Shown here: piece by piece, positions 27,361 to 36,715 of the stretch
Layout: every line of letters starts with the position of its first letter
How positions within the stretch are numbered: the stretch's first letter is position 1
Assembly (NCBI GenBank): GCA_002708105.2
Contig: PAOQ02000011.1
Span: 2,060-41,807, forward strand
DNA length: 39,748 bases
Reading direction: 5' to 3'
Source: a bacterium
Lineage (GTDB): Bacteria > Desulfobacterota_D > UBA1144
Translations under genes and position numbers: made by a program
Notes under the pieces: generated by a model
The model's database searches: none
Told to the model about the DNA's origin: nothing
What the model saw: the letters and a program-made list of their open reading frames with translations, nothing else

Positions 27361-28596
27361 ATGGCAGAAAGTAATGTAATTGTTGGACTTGATATTGGAA
27401 CTACAAAAATCTTATGCTTGGTAGCTGAAGTGAGAGCGCCTGGTGATGTGGAGATTATTGGAGTTAGTTCTTACCCATCTAAAGGTTTACAGAGAGGAAT
27501 AGTTTTAAATATAGATAGTACTGTTGATTCGATTCGTCAAGCAATTGAAGATGCAGAAAAAATGGCAGGAACAGAAATTACAAGCGTTATAGTAGGGATT
27601 GCAGGAGGGCATATCAGAAGCCTTAACGGTCATGGCATGATTACTCTCAGGAACAGAGAAGTTACAAAAAGAGATTTAGATAGAGTAATTGAATCTGCAA
27701 CCGCTGGTGCTCAACCCGCTGATCGAGAAGTTATCCATGTTATGCCGCAAGAATTTATTGTTGATGGTGAAAGAAAAATTAAAGACCCTGTTGGCTTATA
27801 CGGTGTTAAGTTAGAAGCAAAAATTCACATGGTTACTGCCCAAGTAACTCAGGCAAAGAATCTTGTTAAATGTGTTCATAATTCCGGAGTAGATGTTCAG
27901 TCCTTAGTTTTAGAACAAATTGCCTCAAGTGAAGCAGTATTGACTCCTGATGAAAGAGATGTTGGAGTTGTACTTTTAGATTGTGGTGGTGGTACAACAG
28001 ATATTGCAGTTTTTTCTGATGGCGCAATAAAGTACACAAGTAATATTACAATTGGCGGCGATTTTTTAGATAACGACATCTCTTTTGGACTAGGTGCATC
28101 TAAACAAGTTGCAAAAGAAATCAAAGAAAGGTATGGAATTGCTTCGGCTGATCTTGTTGATGGTGAAGACGAAATCAAAATTGATAAAATTGCAGGCAGT
28201 GGAAGAAAAAAAATTAGTCAACTAGAATTAGCCAATATAGTTGAACCCAGACTTGAGGAAATATTTACAATGGCACGAAGAGAAATCATGAGATCTGGTT
28301 ATCACGATATGCTTCCAGCTGGATGTGTAATAACTGGTGGCTCAATGGCAATAAAAGGGGCAGACTATCTTGCTCAGAAAATCTTAAACATGCCTGTCAG
28401 ATTAGGTGTACCTAATCAAATAACTGGTCTTGAAGAGCTGGTTTCTAAGCCGGAATGTGCTACAGGTGTTGGCCTTCTTATTTGGGGATCTAACAACCAA
28501 GAAGCTGCTAAAAGCTCTAAAATCAGGATCAGAGAAGCCCAGGTCTTTAAAAAGGTCTTTAGCTCTATGAAAACGTGGTTTGCTGATCTATTCTAA
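27361..28596 (+). CDS. ftsA: Cell division protein FtsA
   Basis: 411 aa; VGLDIGTTKILCLVAE, GIAGGHIRSLNGHGM, LDCGGGTTDIAVF, VITGGSMAIKG. Confidence 0.97.
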   Translation: MAESNVIVGLDIGTTKILCLVAEVRAPGDVEIIGVSSYPSKGLQRGIVLNIDSTVDSIRQAIEDAEKMAGTEITSVIVGIAGGHIRSLNGHGMITLRNREVTKRDLDRVIESATAGAQPADREVIHVMPQEFIVDGERKIKDPVGLYGVKLEAKIHMVTAQVTQAKNLVKCVHNSGVDVQSLVLEQIASSEAVLTPDERDVGVVLLDCGGGTTDIAVFSDGAIKYTSNITIGGDFLDNDISFGLGASKQVAKEIKERYGIASADLVDGEDEIKIDKIAGSGRKKISQLELANIVEPRLEEIFTMARREIMRSGYHDMLPAGCVITGGSMAIKGADYLAQKILNMPVRLGVPNQITGLEELVSKPECATGVGLLIWGSNNQEAAKSSKIRIREAQVFKKVFSSMKTWFADLF

Positions 28597-28600
28597 ATAG

Positions 28601-28641
28601 TGCTTTTTCTTACTTTTTATTATATAATACTAAATATAGTA
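28601..28641 (+). promoter_or_regulatory. Candidate ftsZ promoter region with small inverted repeat
   Basis: TATAAT at 28623-28628 (poor -35 TGCTTT, 16-bp spacing) and TACTA-AATA-TAGTA inverted repeat at 28628-28641 in the 94-bp ftsA-ftsZ gap. Confidence 0.3.
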
Positions 28642-28690
28642 GTTACTTTTTTTTAGTACACTACATATTGTTATTTATAAGGGAGACGTT

Positions 28691-29884
28691 ATGCCAACTT
28701 TTGAATTTTCTGGGGAAATCGCAGGTACACCAAAAGAAGACCTCTTCGATAGCTTAGGAGCCAAAATTAAAGTTATAGGTGTCGGTGGAGCTGGTGGAAA
28801 TGCTGTTAATAGTATGATTAACGATAAAATTGATGGGGTTGAATTCATAGCAGTAAATTCTGACTTTCAAGACTTACAAAAATCACAAGCTAAAAGAGTT
28901 ATACAAATTGGAAAAAATATTGCAAAAGGACTAGGGGTTGGTGGAAATCCAGAATTGGGGAATGAATGTGCTAAAGCAGATCAAAACGATATAACAGAAG
29001 CACTCCAAGGTTCTGACATGGTTTTTATAACAGCTGGAATGGGAGGTGGAACTGGGACTGGGGCATCACCTGTTGTAGCAAAGTTAGCTAAAGACGCTGG
29101 GGCACTTACCGTTGCAATAGTTACAAAGCCTTTTACTTTTGAAGCAAATAAGAGAATTGCACAGGCTGATTTAGGGATTTTAGAACTAGCGAAAGAAGTT
29201 GATTCGTTGATTGTAATTCCAAATGATAAATTAAATGAAGTTCAACAAATTTCCGGAATCTTAGATTCATTTAGAGCAGCAGATGATGTTCTCACAAATG
29301 CTGTTCGGGGTATTGCTGATATAATCGTTGGCTCTGGTTTTATAAATGTAGATTTTGCTGATGTCAAAAAAGTAATGAAAGAAAGCGGTGGAAAAGCTTT
29401 AATGGGAACCGGTGAAGGAGAAGGAACATCTAGGGCAATTGAGGCTGCAGAAAATGCGATAACAAGCCCGCTTCTGGAAGATATTTCAATCGAGGGCGCA
29501 ACAGGGATACTTATTAATGTTACCGCTTCAAGTAATTTTACTATTGATGAACTAAATGAAGCATGCAATCACATTAAATCAAAAGCTAATCAAAATGTTG
29601 AATTAATATTCGGACTTGTTGTAAATGAAGTATTAGGAGACAAAGTTAAAATAACCGTCATTGCTACTGGAATTGATGGCAACTCTAAGCCAAATATTTC
29701 TAATATACCAATTGAAGAAGAAGATAAAAATCAAATTAGCTTAGATCTAGATGATGAAATTATGAACAATATAGATGATGTGGAATCAGAAAATTCCGAA
29801 AATACCAATATAGACAATCTCCATCCATTAGGAGATGACGAACATTTTGAGATTCCTGCTTTTATTAGAAAACCAAAGAAATAA
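28691..29884 (+). CDS. ftsZ: Cell division GTPase FtsZ
   Basis: 397 aa; VIGVGGAGGNAVN, FITAGMGGGTGTGASPVVA, C-terminal FEIPAFIRKPKK; RBS AAGGGAG. Confidence 0.98.
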   Translation: MPTFEFSGEIAGTPKEDLFDSLGAKIKVIGVGGAGGNAVNSMINDKIDGVEFIAVNSDFQDLQKSQAKRVIQIGKNIAKGLGVGGNPELGNECAKADQNDITEALQGSDMVFITAGMGGGTGTGASPVVAKLAKDAGALTVAIVTKPFTFEANKRIAQADLGILELAKEVDSLIVIPNDKLNEVQQISGILDSFRAADDVLTNAVRGIADIIVGSGFINVDFADVKKVMKESGGKALMGTGEGEGTSRAIEAAENAITSPLLEDISIEGATGILINVTASSNFTIDELNEACNHIKSKANQNVELIFGLVVNEVLGDKVKITVIATGIDGNSKPNISNIPIEEEDKNQISLDLDDEIMNNIDDVESENSENTNIDNLHPLGDDEHFEIPAFIRKPKK

Positions 29885-29888
29885 GTGT

Positions 29889-30233
29889 CTAAATAGCTGA
29901 AACTTTTTTTGCTTCATACCATAATGATTCTAAGTCATAAATTGCACGGGTCTCGGAATGAAAGATATGTATAAGTACGTCGCCACTATCAATTATAATC
30001 CAACGCTTATCGTTTGCCCCTTCAGTTTTCAGGTTTAATTGAAATTTTTTCTTAATATCTGTAATCAAGTTGTCCGCAAGTGACTTAACCCCTCTTTCAG
30101 AAGAAGAACTTACGATTATAAAGTAATCTGCAATAGAAGAAATCTCCTCAATATTTAACGCAACGATATCTTCCCCCTTCTTATCATCAAGCCAAGTACA
30201 AACAAATTTTATAAAATCTAAATTATTCATCAA
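29889..30233 (-). CDS. rsfS: Ribosome silencing factor RsfS
   Basis: 114 aa; DIVALNIEEISSIADYFIIVSSSSERGVKSLADNL and WIIIDSGDVLIHIFHSETRAIYDLESLW. Confidence 0.95.
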   Translation of the reverse strand: MMNNLDFIKFVCTWLDDKKGEDIVALNIEEISSIADYFIIVSSSSERGVKSLADNLITDIKKKFQLNLKTEGANDKRWIIIDSGDVLIHIFHSETRAIYDLESLWYEAKKVSAI

Positions 30234-30883
30234 ACGTAAAGCCTTTCATTCAATATAAAATCTAACACTCTAGGAGACAAGTATTTCTTTGCGTCAGCAA
30301 CTCTACCAGATGAAATAATTTTCCTAATACTCGAAGATGAGATATTAAACTTATTTTCCAAATTATAAAAATATAATTTTTTATCTTCTTTAGTTCTAAT
30401 CTGATGAGCTCTTCCAGAAACCTTTTCTAACCTATATGAATCCTTATTTTTAATAATAAATTCCTCAACATTAATTAACTGAGGATCCCTACTAACTACA
30501 ATAAAATCGATAAGCTTTTTTAATAACTCAGAATTACTCCAACTAGAAAGCTGAAGAAATTGATCACTTCCTAAAATTAAAAATAAATGATCATCAGTCC
30601 CGGATTCTATTAAGCTTTTAATTGTCTCAAATGTTGTATGATTCTTGTCTGAATCACTTTCCAGATTGCTTATCTCATAATTAACACTTTCCTTTTCTAG
30701 CTCGATATTGATCATATTAGATATTAGGTCAAAAGAAACAGTGCTTTGATTCTTATAATAAGGATTCATATTAGGAATAAATAGAATTTTATCTAAATTA
30801 AAATTTGGAACAACTTCTTTAATTAAAGAGATGTGTCCAATATGAATCGGATTAAAACAACCACCAAAAATTCCAATATTCAT
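30230..30883 (-). CDS. nadD: Nicotinate-nucleotide adenylyltransferase
   Basis: 217 aa; GIFGGCFNPIHIGHI, FIPNMNPYYK, LILGSDQF, ISSSSIRKIISSG. Confidence 0.94.
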   Translation of the reverse strand: MNIGIFGGCFNPIHIGHISLIKEVVPNFNLDKILFIPNMNPYYKNQSTVSFDLISNMINIELEKESVNYEISNLESDSDKNHTTFETIKSLIESGTDDHLFLILGSDQFLQLSSWSNSELLKKLIDFIVVSRDPQLINVEEFIIKNKDSYRLEKVSGRAHQIRTKEDKKLYFYNLENKFNISSSSIRKIISSGRVADAKKYLSPRVLDFILNERLYV

Positions 30884-31956
30884 TATTTATAAATCACCAT
30901 AATTGTGTTGCCAATTTTTCTAGTTGAAACAGATTTTACTTTTAACTTATACTTTTTATTTAAATTGTTGGAAATATTAAGTCCACCATGGCCCATAAAA
31001 GAAGGCGAATAATATAAAATTAGTTCATCAAACATATTAGACTTTAAAAAGTTAGTAAAAACTTTGCCTCCTCCTTCAATTAATGTTGATTGTAGATTAT
31101 TCTTAGCTAATCGATTCAAAATAATCCTTGGGCTTAAACTGCGTACTTTCTCAATTTGGCACCCTAGACTTCTCAGCTTGTTTTCCTTGCTAGATTCTTT
31201 ACTAAGATCTGTAAATATTATTGGCTTGTTCTGCAATTTGATTATATTCGATTTTAGTGGTGTTCTTAGTTGAGAATCTAAGATTATAGGCCTAGGCTGT
31301 ATAATATCCTTTGACCCCTTTCCTCTATAAGTCAAACTAGGGTTATCCTTAATAACTGTATTAACTCCTATTAAAATTGAATCATATAAAGCCCGGATGC
31401 CATTAGAATGCTTCAATTGTTCAGTGTCACCAATCTTATTACTTTTTAAATCATTATTAAAAATCATCCCGTCTAGAGTCATGCAGATTTTTAATGTTAC
31501 AAAAGGTTGATTCTTTTTAATAATTTTGGAATATCCTCTATTTAACTCATTATTTTCTTTCTGAAAATTAATAAAAGTCGTCTCAATATTATTTCTTTTT
31601 AATTGAGCCACTCCTCTACCATTAACTTTTGGATTTATATCAAGTGAACCATAAAAAACTTTTTTTATTCCTTTTTTTATAATTATATTCGTGCATGGCG
31701 GGGTCTTTTTACTTTTGTGTGAACATGGTTCTAAAGTTGTAACCAATGTAGCACCTTTTATGTTGTGGCCTTTTTTTTCTGCATCGGATATTGCATTTAC
31801 TTCTGCATGAGGGCCCCCAAACTCTTCATGAAAGCCTTTGCCAATAATTTTTTTATTCTTTATCAATATCGCGCCAACCATGGGGTTGGTTCCTGTTCTA
31901 TTTCTACCCATCTTAGCTAGGCTGAAGGCGTCTCGCATTATATCTTTCTCATTCAT
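30883..31956 (-). CDS. ribD: Bifunctional riboflavin deaminase/reductase RibD
   Basis: 357 aa; HAEVNAI, TLEPCSHKSKKTPPCTN deaminase motifs, VTLKICMTLDGMI and STLIEGGGKVFTNFL reductase motifs. Confidence 0.95.
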   Translation of the reverse strand: MNEKDIMRDAFSLAKMGRNRTGTNPMVGAILIKNKKIIGKGFHEEFGGPHAEVNAISDAEKKGHNIKGATLVTTLEPCSHKSKKTPPCTNIIIKKGIKKVFYGSLDINPKVNGRGVAQLKRNNIETTFINFQKENNELNRGYSKIIKKNQPFVTLKICMTLDGMIFNNDLKSNKIGDTEQLKHSNGIRALYDSILIGVNTVIKDNPSLTYRGKGSKDIIQPRPIILDSQLRTPLKSNIIKLQNKPIIFTDLSKESSKENKLRSLGCQIEKVRSLSPRIILNRLAKNNLQSTLIEGGGKVFTNFLKSNMFDELILYYSPSFMGHGGLNISNNLNKKYKLKVKSVSTRKIGNTIMVIYK

Positions 31957-31960
31957 AAAT

Positions 31961-32896
31961 TCAGTCCAAGCCTAAAAGGGCTTTAGAAAAATCTTCGGAG
32001 TCAAAAGGTATAAGATCTTCAATACCTTCTCCGATTCCAATTAATTTTATTGGTAAATTGTAATCATAGGAAGCAGATATAGCAAAACCAGCCTTTGATG
32101 TACTATCCAACTTAGTCAAAACTATTCCTGTAATCTTAATATTTGACTTAAACTTTTCAATCTGTGATAGAGCATTTTGTCCAGACGTACCATCTAAAAC
32201 TAATAAATTCTCTTGCAAAATAACATCCGGATACTTATTTATTACTTTTTCAATCTTTGATAGTTCATTCATTAAATCTTCATTTGTCCCTAATCTTCCG
32301 GCCGTATCAACAATAATCACTTCAGAACCAGTAATCTTGGATTTTTCAATCGAAGAGAATACAACACTAGCAGGATCTTTATTGTCGCTATGAAAAAATT
32401 CTACATCTACCCTTTTAGCCCAGACTTTTAATTGATCTATTGCAGCGGCACGAAAAGTATCGCCTGCAACTATCATCACTTTTTTTTCTTTTTTAATTAT
32501 ATTTGCAAGCTTACCAATAGTTGTTGTTTTCCCACTACCATTTACTCCGCTAACCATAATTACTAATGTCTTTTGTGAATCTAAAATTATCTGTGAATCA
32601 TCTTTATCTAGCATCACCTGAATTTCTTTTTGCAATAAAGATAAGTAAAGATTCTTATCAATCTCTTTATCTGTCTCGAAGTCTTTAATCTTATCCTTAA
32701 AATTTGATATTATTCTTTCCGAAGACTTATAACTTACATCAGCTAATATTAAAGACTCCATTAAATCATCTAGCAACTGCTCATCAATCTTTATTTTCTT
32801 TTTAAAGACCTCAGTTATTGAAGTGGATAAACTAGAGCTAGTTTTAGACAACTTCTCTTTAATAGCTGTAAAAAAAGCTTTGGTTTTTTCAAACAT
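31961..32896 (-). CDS. ftsY: Signal recognition particle receptor FtsY (short form)
   Basis: 311 aa; MVSGVNGSGKTTTIGKLA, GDTFRAAAIDQL, VDTAGRLGTN, LTKLDSTSKAG, IGIGEGIEDLIPF. Confidence 0.95.
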   Translation of the reverse strand: MFEKTKAFFTAIKEKLSKTSSSLSTSITEVFKKKIKIDEQLLDDLMESLILADVSYKSSERIISNFKDKIKDFETDKEIDKNLYLSLLQKEIQVMLDKDDSQIILDSQKTLVIMVSGVNGSGKTTTIGKLANIIKKEKKVMIVAGDTFRAAAIDQLKVWAKRVDVEFFHSDNKDPASVVFSSIEKSKITGSEVIIVDTAGRLGTNEDLMNELSKIEKVINKYPDVILQENLLVLDGTSGQNALSQIEKFKSNIKITGIVLTKLDSTSKAGFAISASYDYNLPIKLIGIGEGIEDLIPFDSEDFSKALLGLD

Positions 32897-32948
32897 ATGA
32901 TTTTATTCTGTCATCAAATAAAATAATTTTCAATTATATGGGTTCTAA

Positions 32949-32978
32949 TTGTCCAAATATTATTTAATTGTTTATAAT
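32949..32978 (+). promoter_or_regulatory. dnaE promoter
   Basis: TTGTCC-N18-TATAAT; -10 ends 13 nt before the dnaE ATG. Confidence 0.6.
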
Positions 32979-32991
32979 TATACTTAATTTT

Positions 32992-35900
32992 ATGAAAAAG
33001 GATTTTGTACACTTACATCTACATTCTCAATATTCACTTCTTGATGGAGCTATCAAATTTGATGAGTTATTCGAGGAAGTTGCTAATCAAGGCATGTCGG
33101 CTGTTGCTCTTACCGATCATGGAAATCTCTTTGGAGCTTACGATTTTTATAAACTTGGAAAGAAAAATAATATTAAACCCATTATTGGGTGTGAAGTGTA
33201 CATAACAAAAGATAGAACTAAAAAAACACCCGAAAACAATAAAACTCATCATCTAACTGTTTTATGTATGAACCTTACTGGCTATGAAAATCTTTGCTCT
33301 TTAGTTTCCAGAGGGCATCTAGAAGGCTTTTACAGAAAACCTAGAATAGACAGGGAACTATTGTTTGAAAAAAGTGAAGGTTTAATTGTTTTAAGTGGAT
33401 GTCTAAATAGTGAAGTTTGCCATAATATTCTTAAAGGTAAGAAAGATGAAGCTCTCAAAATAGCCAGTGAATATAAAAATGCTTTAGGGGACAGATATTT
33501 CATTGAAATTCAAGGAACTTTGTTAAAAGAACAAATTAGAGTAAATTCCACATTAAGAGAAATTGCAAAAAAATTAAAAATTCCCGTTGTAGCAACAAAT
33601 GACTGTCATTATTTAACAAAAGAATGTTTTGACTCTCACGATGCATTGCTTTGCATACAAACAAATTCATTAGTTAAAGAAGAAAAAAGGTTTAGGTTCA
33701 GTGGGAATGAATTTTATTTAAAATCAAGAGATGAAATGATGGTCGCTATTGATAATGACGAAGAATCATTAGAGAATAGCTTGCTTATTGCTGAAAGATG
33801 TAATCTTGAATTTAACCAAAATGATTACCGTCTTCCAAAAATTGATAACGATAATATTTTATCAAATGATAACTTTGAATCATTAATTCAAGAATCATTG
33901 GAAATTAAATCGGCAGAGGGGCTGATTCCAAATGATCAAGTTACAGATTATAAGAAAAGAATACAACATGAAATTAACATAATAGAAAATATGGGTTTTG
34001 AGGGGTACTTTTTAGTTGTCTCAGATTTCATTAAGTATGCAAAAACTTCGGGTATTCCAGTTGGTCCAGGAAGAGGAAGTGCTGCTGGAAGCCTGATTGC
34101 CTACCTTCTTGATATAACCGAAGTTGATCCAATTAAGCATGGTCTTATATTTGAACGCTTTCTTAATCCGGAAAGAATTTCAATGCCTGATATCGATATA
34201 GATTTTTGTGGTGAAGGAAGAGACGATGTAATCAAATATGTAACACAGAAATATGGTCAAGATAAAGTTGCTCAAATAGGAACTTTTGGAACAATGTCCT
34301 CAAAGGCAGTAATAAAAGATGTTGGAAGAGTTTTAGGTTTTAATTTTGCTGATGTTAACAAGATAACAAATTTAATACCATCGTTTAGAGGTAAAGTTTA
34401 TAGTTTGGACGAATGCTATAAAAAAATTAAAGAATTTAAAACCCTTATAAATTCAACTCCTCAGTTCTCAGAGTTGTATAAGCTAGGTGTTAAGCTTGAA
34501 AATTCTGTAAGACATTCTTCTACTCACGCAGCCGGTGTTGTGATATCTGATGAATCTTTGGAGAAAATGATACCTTTATATAAAGGCTCACGAGGTGAAA
34601 CCGTTACCCAGTTCGATATGAATGCTGTTGAAGACTTAGGTTTTGTTAAATTTGACTTTTTAGGGCTAAAAACATTAACTGTAATAAAAAAAACAAAGGA
34701 ATTTATTAATAAAAAAGGTACTGATATTGATGATTTATTAAAAAAGGCCGACTTAAATGATAAAAAAGTGTACGAACTACTTTCTTCTGGTTTAACAAGA
34801 GGGATTTTTCAAATTGAATCTAGTGGGATGAAAGATGTGTTACAAAACCTAAAGGCCGACAAGTTTGAAGACTTAGTAGCATTACTGGCTCTATATAGAC
34901 CTGGTCCTTTAGACAGTGGAATGGTAGAGGACTATATACTAAGAAAAAATGGTAAAAGAGACATAAAATATCCGACACCTGAGCTAAAAGATATATTAGA
35001 AGAAACGCATGGTCTATTTGTCTACCAAGAACAAATTATGCAAACTGCGTCAATTCTTGCAAACTTTTCACTTGGAGACGCTGACTTATTACGAAGGGCC
35101 ATGGGAAAAAAGAAAGCATCTGAGATGCTAGCACAAAAACAAAAATTTATGGATGGTGCTGAAAAAAATAAAATTTCAAAGAAAATAGCTTTAGATATTT
35201 TTGATACTATGGAAAAATTTGCAGAATATTCATTTAATAAAAGCCATAGTACCGCATATGCTTATATAACATTTCAAACTGCATTTCTTAAAACATACTT
35301 TCCATGCGAATTTATGTCGTCTCTAATGTCTTCAGAGATAAATCTTTCAGAAAAAATTGTCTCAAATATTCGTGAGTGTAAAGAGATGGACATAAAAGTG
35401 TTACCCCCAAATATAAATGAAAGTGGCTCTGGATTTACACCTTTAAAAAATTCAATACGTTTTGGACTGAATGCCATAAAGAACATAGGCGAAAACATTG
35501 TTAAAAACATAATTAAAATTCGAGCTGAAATCAATCAATTTTCTAACTTATTTGAGTTTTTATCTTTAATGGATTCAAGGAAGATGAACAAAAAATCCCT
35601 TGAAAGTCTTATTATGTCAGGTGCTCTTGATTGCTTCAATCATACAAGGTCAACTCTATTTGTTAATCTAGACTTACTTCTAAGTTTTGTAGGTCAAAGG
35701 AGCAAGGAAGATAATACAAATCAAGAAACCTTATTCACATTAGAGGAGACAATCACAGAACCAAATCTTATAATTCAAGATGAATGGTCCGACTTTGAGA
35801 TTAGTAAAAAGGAAATTGAAACATTAGGGTATTCAATTAAATTAAAACCATTAGACATAGTTAAAGATAAGTTGTTAAAAATAAATTATCAAACTATCGA

Positions 35901-36402
35901 CGAAATCAAAAGCCATGAAAATAAAAAGATTGTCACAGTTGCCGCCTTTATTACATCGATTGAAATTAAAACATCTAAAAGAAACTCGAACAAGTACGGC
36001 CTTATTAACCTTGAGGACTCAACGAATATAATCGAGGCAATTATTTTTAATCAGGAACTCGAAAAATATGAAGACATACTTCAAGTTGGGGCACCCATTC
36101 TGCTAACAGGCTCAATAGAAAAAGATGAGGAAAATTCAAAATTAATAATTAATTCTTATAACGATGTTGACTCTGTAAGATTAATAAATGATATTTCACT
36201 TCCAGTTACAATTAATCTTGAAAAGAATCTTAATAATGAAGAAACAATTAAACTAAAAAATTTATTCAATAAATTTCCTGGTAATAGTCCAATCGAAATA
36301 TTCTATAAATACGAAGGAATTAAAGCTAATATATCGATTAACGGTATTACTGTAGACAACTCTGAAGAGTTCCAAGAAGAATTACTGAAAACTATCAACT
36401 AG
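32992..36402 (+). CDS. dnaE: DNA polymerase III alpha subunit
   Basis: FVHLHLHSQYSLLDGA PHP domain, GPGRGSAAGSLIAYLL, MPDIDIDFCGEGRDDVI, YRPGPLDSGMV, FNKSHSTAYAYITFQTA. Track start 32968 (TTG) falls within the promoter; ATG 32992 preferred. Confidence 0.97.
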   Translation: MKKDFVHLHLHSQYSLLDGAIKFDELFEEVANQGMSAVALTDHGNLFGAYDFYKLGKKNNIKPIIGCEVYITKDRTKKTPENNKTHHLTVLCMNLTGYENLCSLVSRGHLEGFYRKPRIDRELLFEKSEGLIVLSGCLNSEVCHNILKGKKDEALKIASEYKNALGDRYFIEIQGTLLKEQIRVNSTLREIAKKLKIPVVATNDCHYLTKECFDSHDALLCIQTNSLVKEEKRFRFSGNEFYLKSRDEMMVAIDNDEESLENSLLIAERCNLEFNQNDYRLPKIDNDNILSNDNFESLIQESLEIKSAEGLIPNDQVTDYKKRIQHEINIIENMGFEGYFLVVSDFIKYAKTSGIPVGPGRGSAAGSLIAYLLDITEVDPIKHGLIFERFLNPERISMPDIDIDFCGEGRDDVIKYVTQKYGQDKVAQIGTFGTMSSKAVIKDVGRVLGFNFADVNKITNLIPSFRGKVYSLDECYKKIKEFKTLINSTPQFSELYKLGVKLENSVRHSSTHAAGVVISDESLEKMIPLYKGSRGETVTQFDMNAVEDLGFVKFDFLGLKTLTVIKKTKEFINKKGTDIDDLLKKADLNDKKVYELLSSGLTRGIFQIESSGMKDVLQNLKADKFEDLVALLALYRPGPLDSGMVEDYILRKNGKRDIKYPTPELKDILEETHGLFVYQEQIMQTASILANFSLGDADLLRRAMGKKKASEMLAQKQKFMDGAEKNKISKKIALDIFDTMEKFAEYSFNKSHSTAYAYITFQTAFLKTYFPCEFMSSLMSSEINLSEKIVSNIRECKEMDIKVLPPNINESGSGFTPLKNSIRFGLNAIKNIGENIVKNIIKIRAEINQFSNLFEFLSLMDSRKMNKKSLESLIMSGALDCFNHTRSTLFVNLDLLLSFVGQRSKEDNTNQETLFTLEETITEPNLIIQDEWSDFEISKKEIETLGYSIKLKPLDIVKDKLLKINYQTIDEIKSHENKKIVTVAAFITSIEIKTSKRNSNKYGLINLEDSTNIIEAIIFNQELEKYEDILQVGAPILLTGSIEKDEENSKLIINSYNDVDSVRLINDISLPVTINLEKNLNNEETIKLKNLFNKFPGNSPIEIFYKYEGIKANISINGITVDNSEEFQEELLKTIN

Positions 36403-36404
36403 AA

Positions 36405-36692
36405 TTATGACTTATCGTTCAAATTTTGAATAATTTTCTTTATTTCCTCTGGCTTACTAGTTGAAACAAATACTTCTTGATTAGAATTACCAGATGTGGC
36501 ATTCAATTTACATCCAACTAAGATTTCACCGTTACCCTGATAGATTTCTCTACCATATGTTACTTTTAAATTCTCTCCTTTTCCTTTTCCGACTTTAATA
36601 GCACCTGGGGTAATAAGCTTAATAGAAGAAATAGGTTCTAAAAATTTTTCTAAGAAAGAATCAAGATTTTTGATTCTTGAATGCTTTCTCAT
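36405..36692 (-). CDS. Small protein resembling DUF2103 putative metal-binding family
   Basis: MRKHSRIKNLDSFLEKFLEPISSIKLITPGAIKVGKGKGENLKVTYG...GCKLNATSGNSNQEVFVST; family call from remembered motif layout. ATG at 36692 preceded by AAGGA. Confidence 0.6.
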   Translation of the reverse strand: MRKHSRIKNLDSFLEKFLEPISSIKLITPGAIKVGKGKGENLKVTYGREIYQGNGEILVGCKLNATSGNSNQEVFVSTSKPEEIKKIIQNLNDKS

Positions 36693-36715
36693 TATTTTTC
36701 CTTTTCTATGTTTAT

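Noticed and set aside
27897-28178. 93-aa minus-strand ORF inside ftsA
   Set aside because: Antisense shadow of conserved FtsA ATP-binding region.
29242-29568. 108-aa minus-strand ORF inside ftsZ
   Set aside because: Fully antisense to strongly conserved FtsZ coding sequence; shadow ORF with no RBS or family features.
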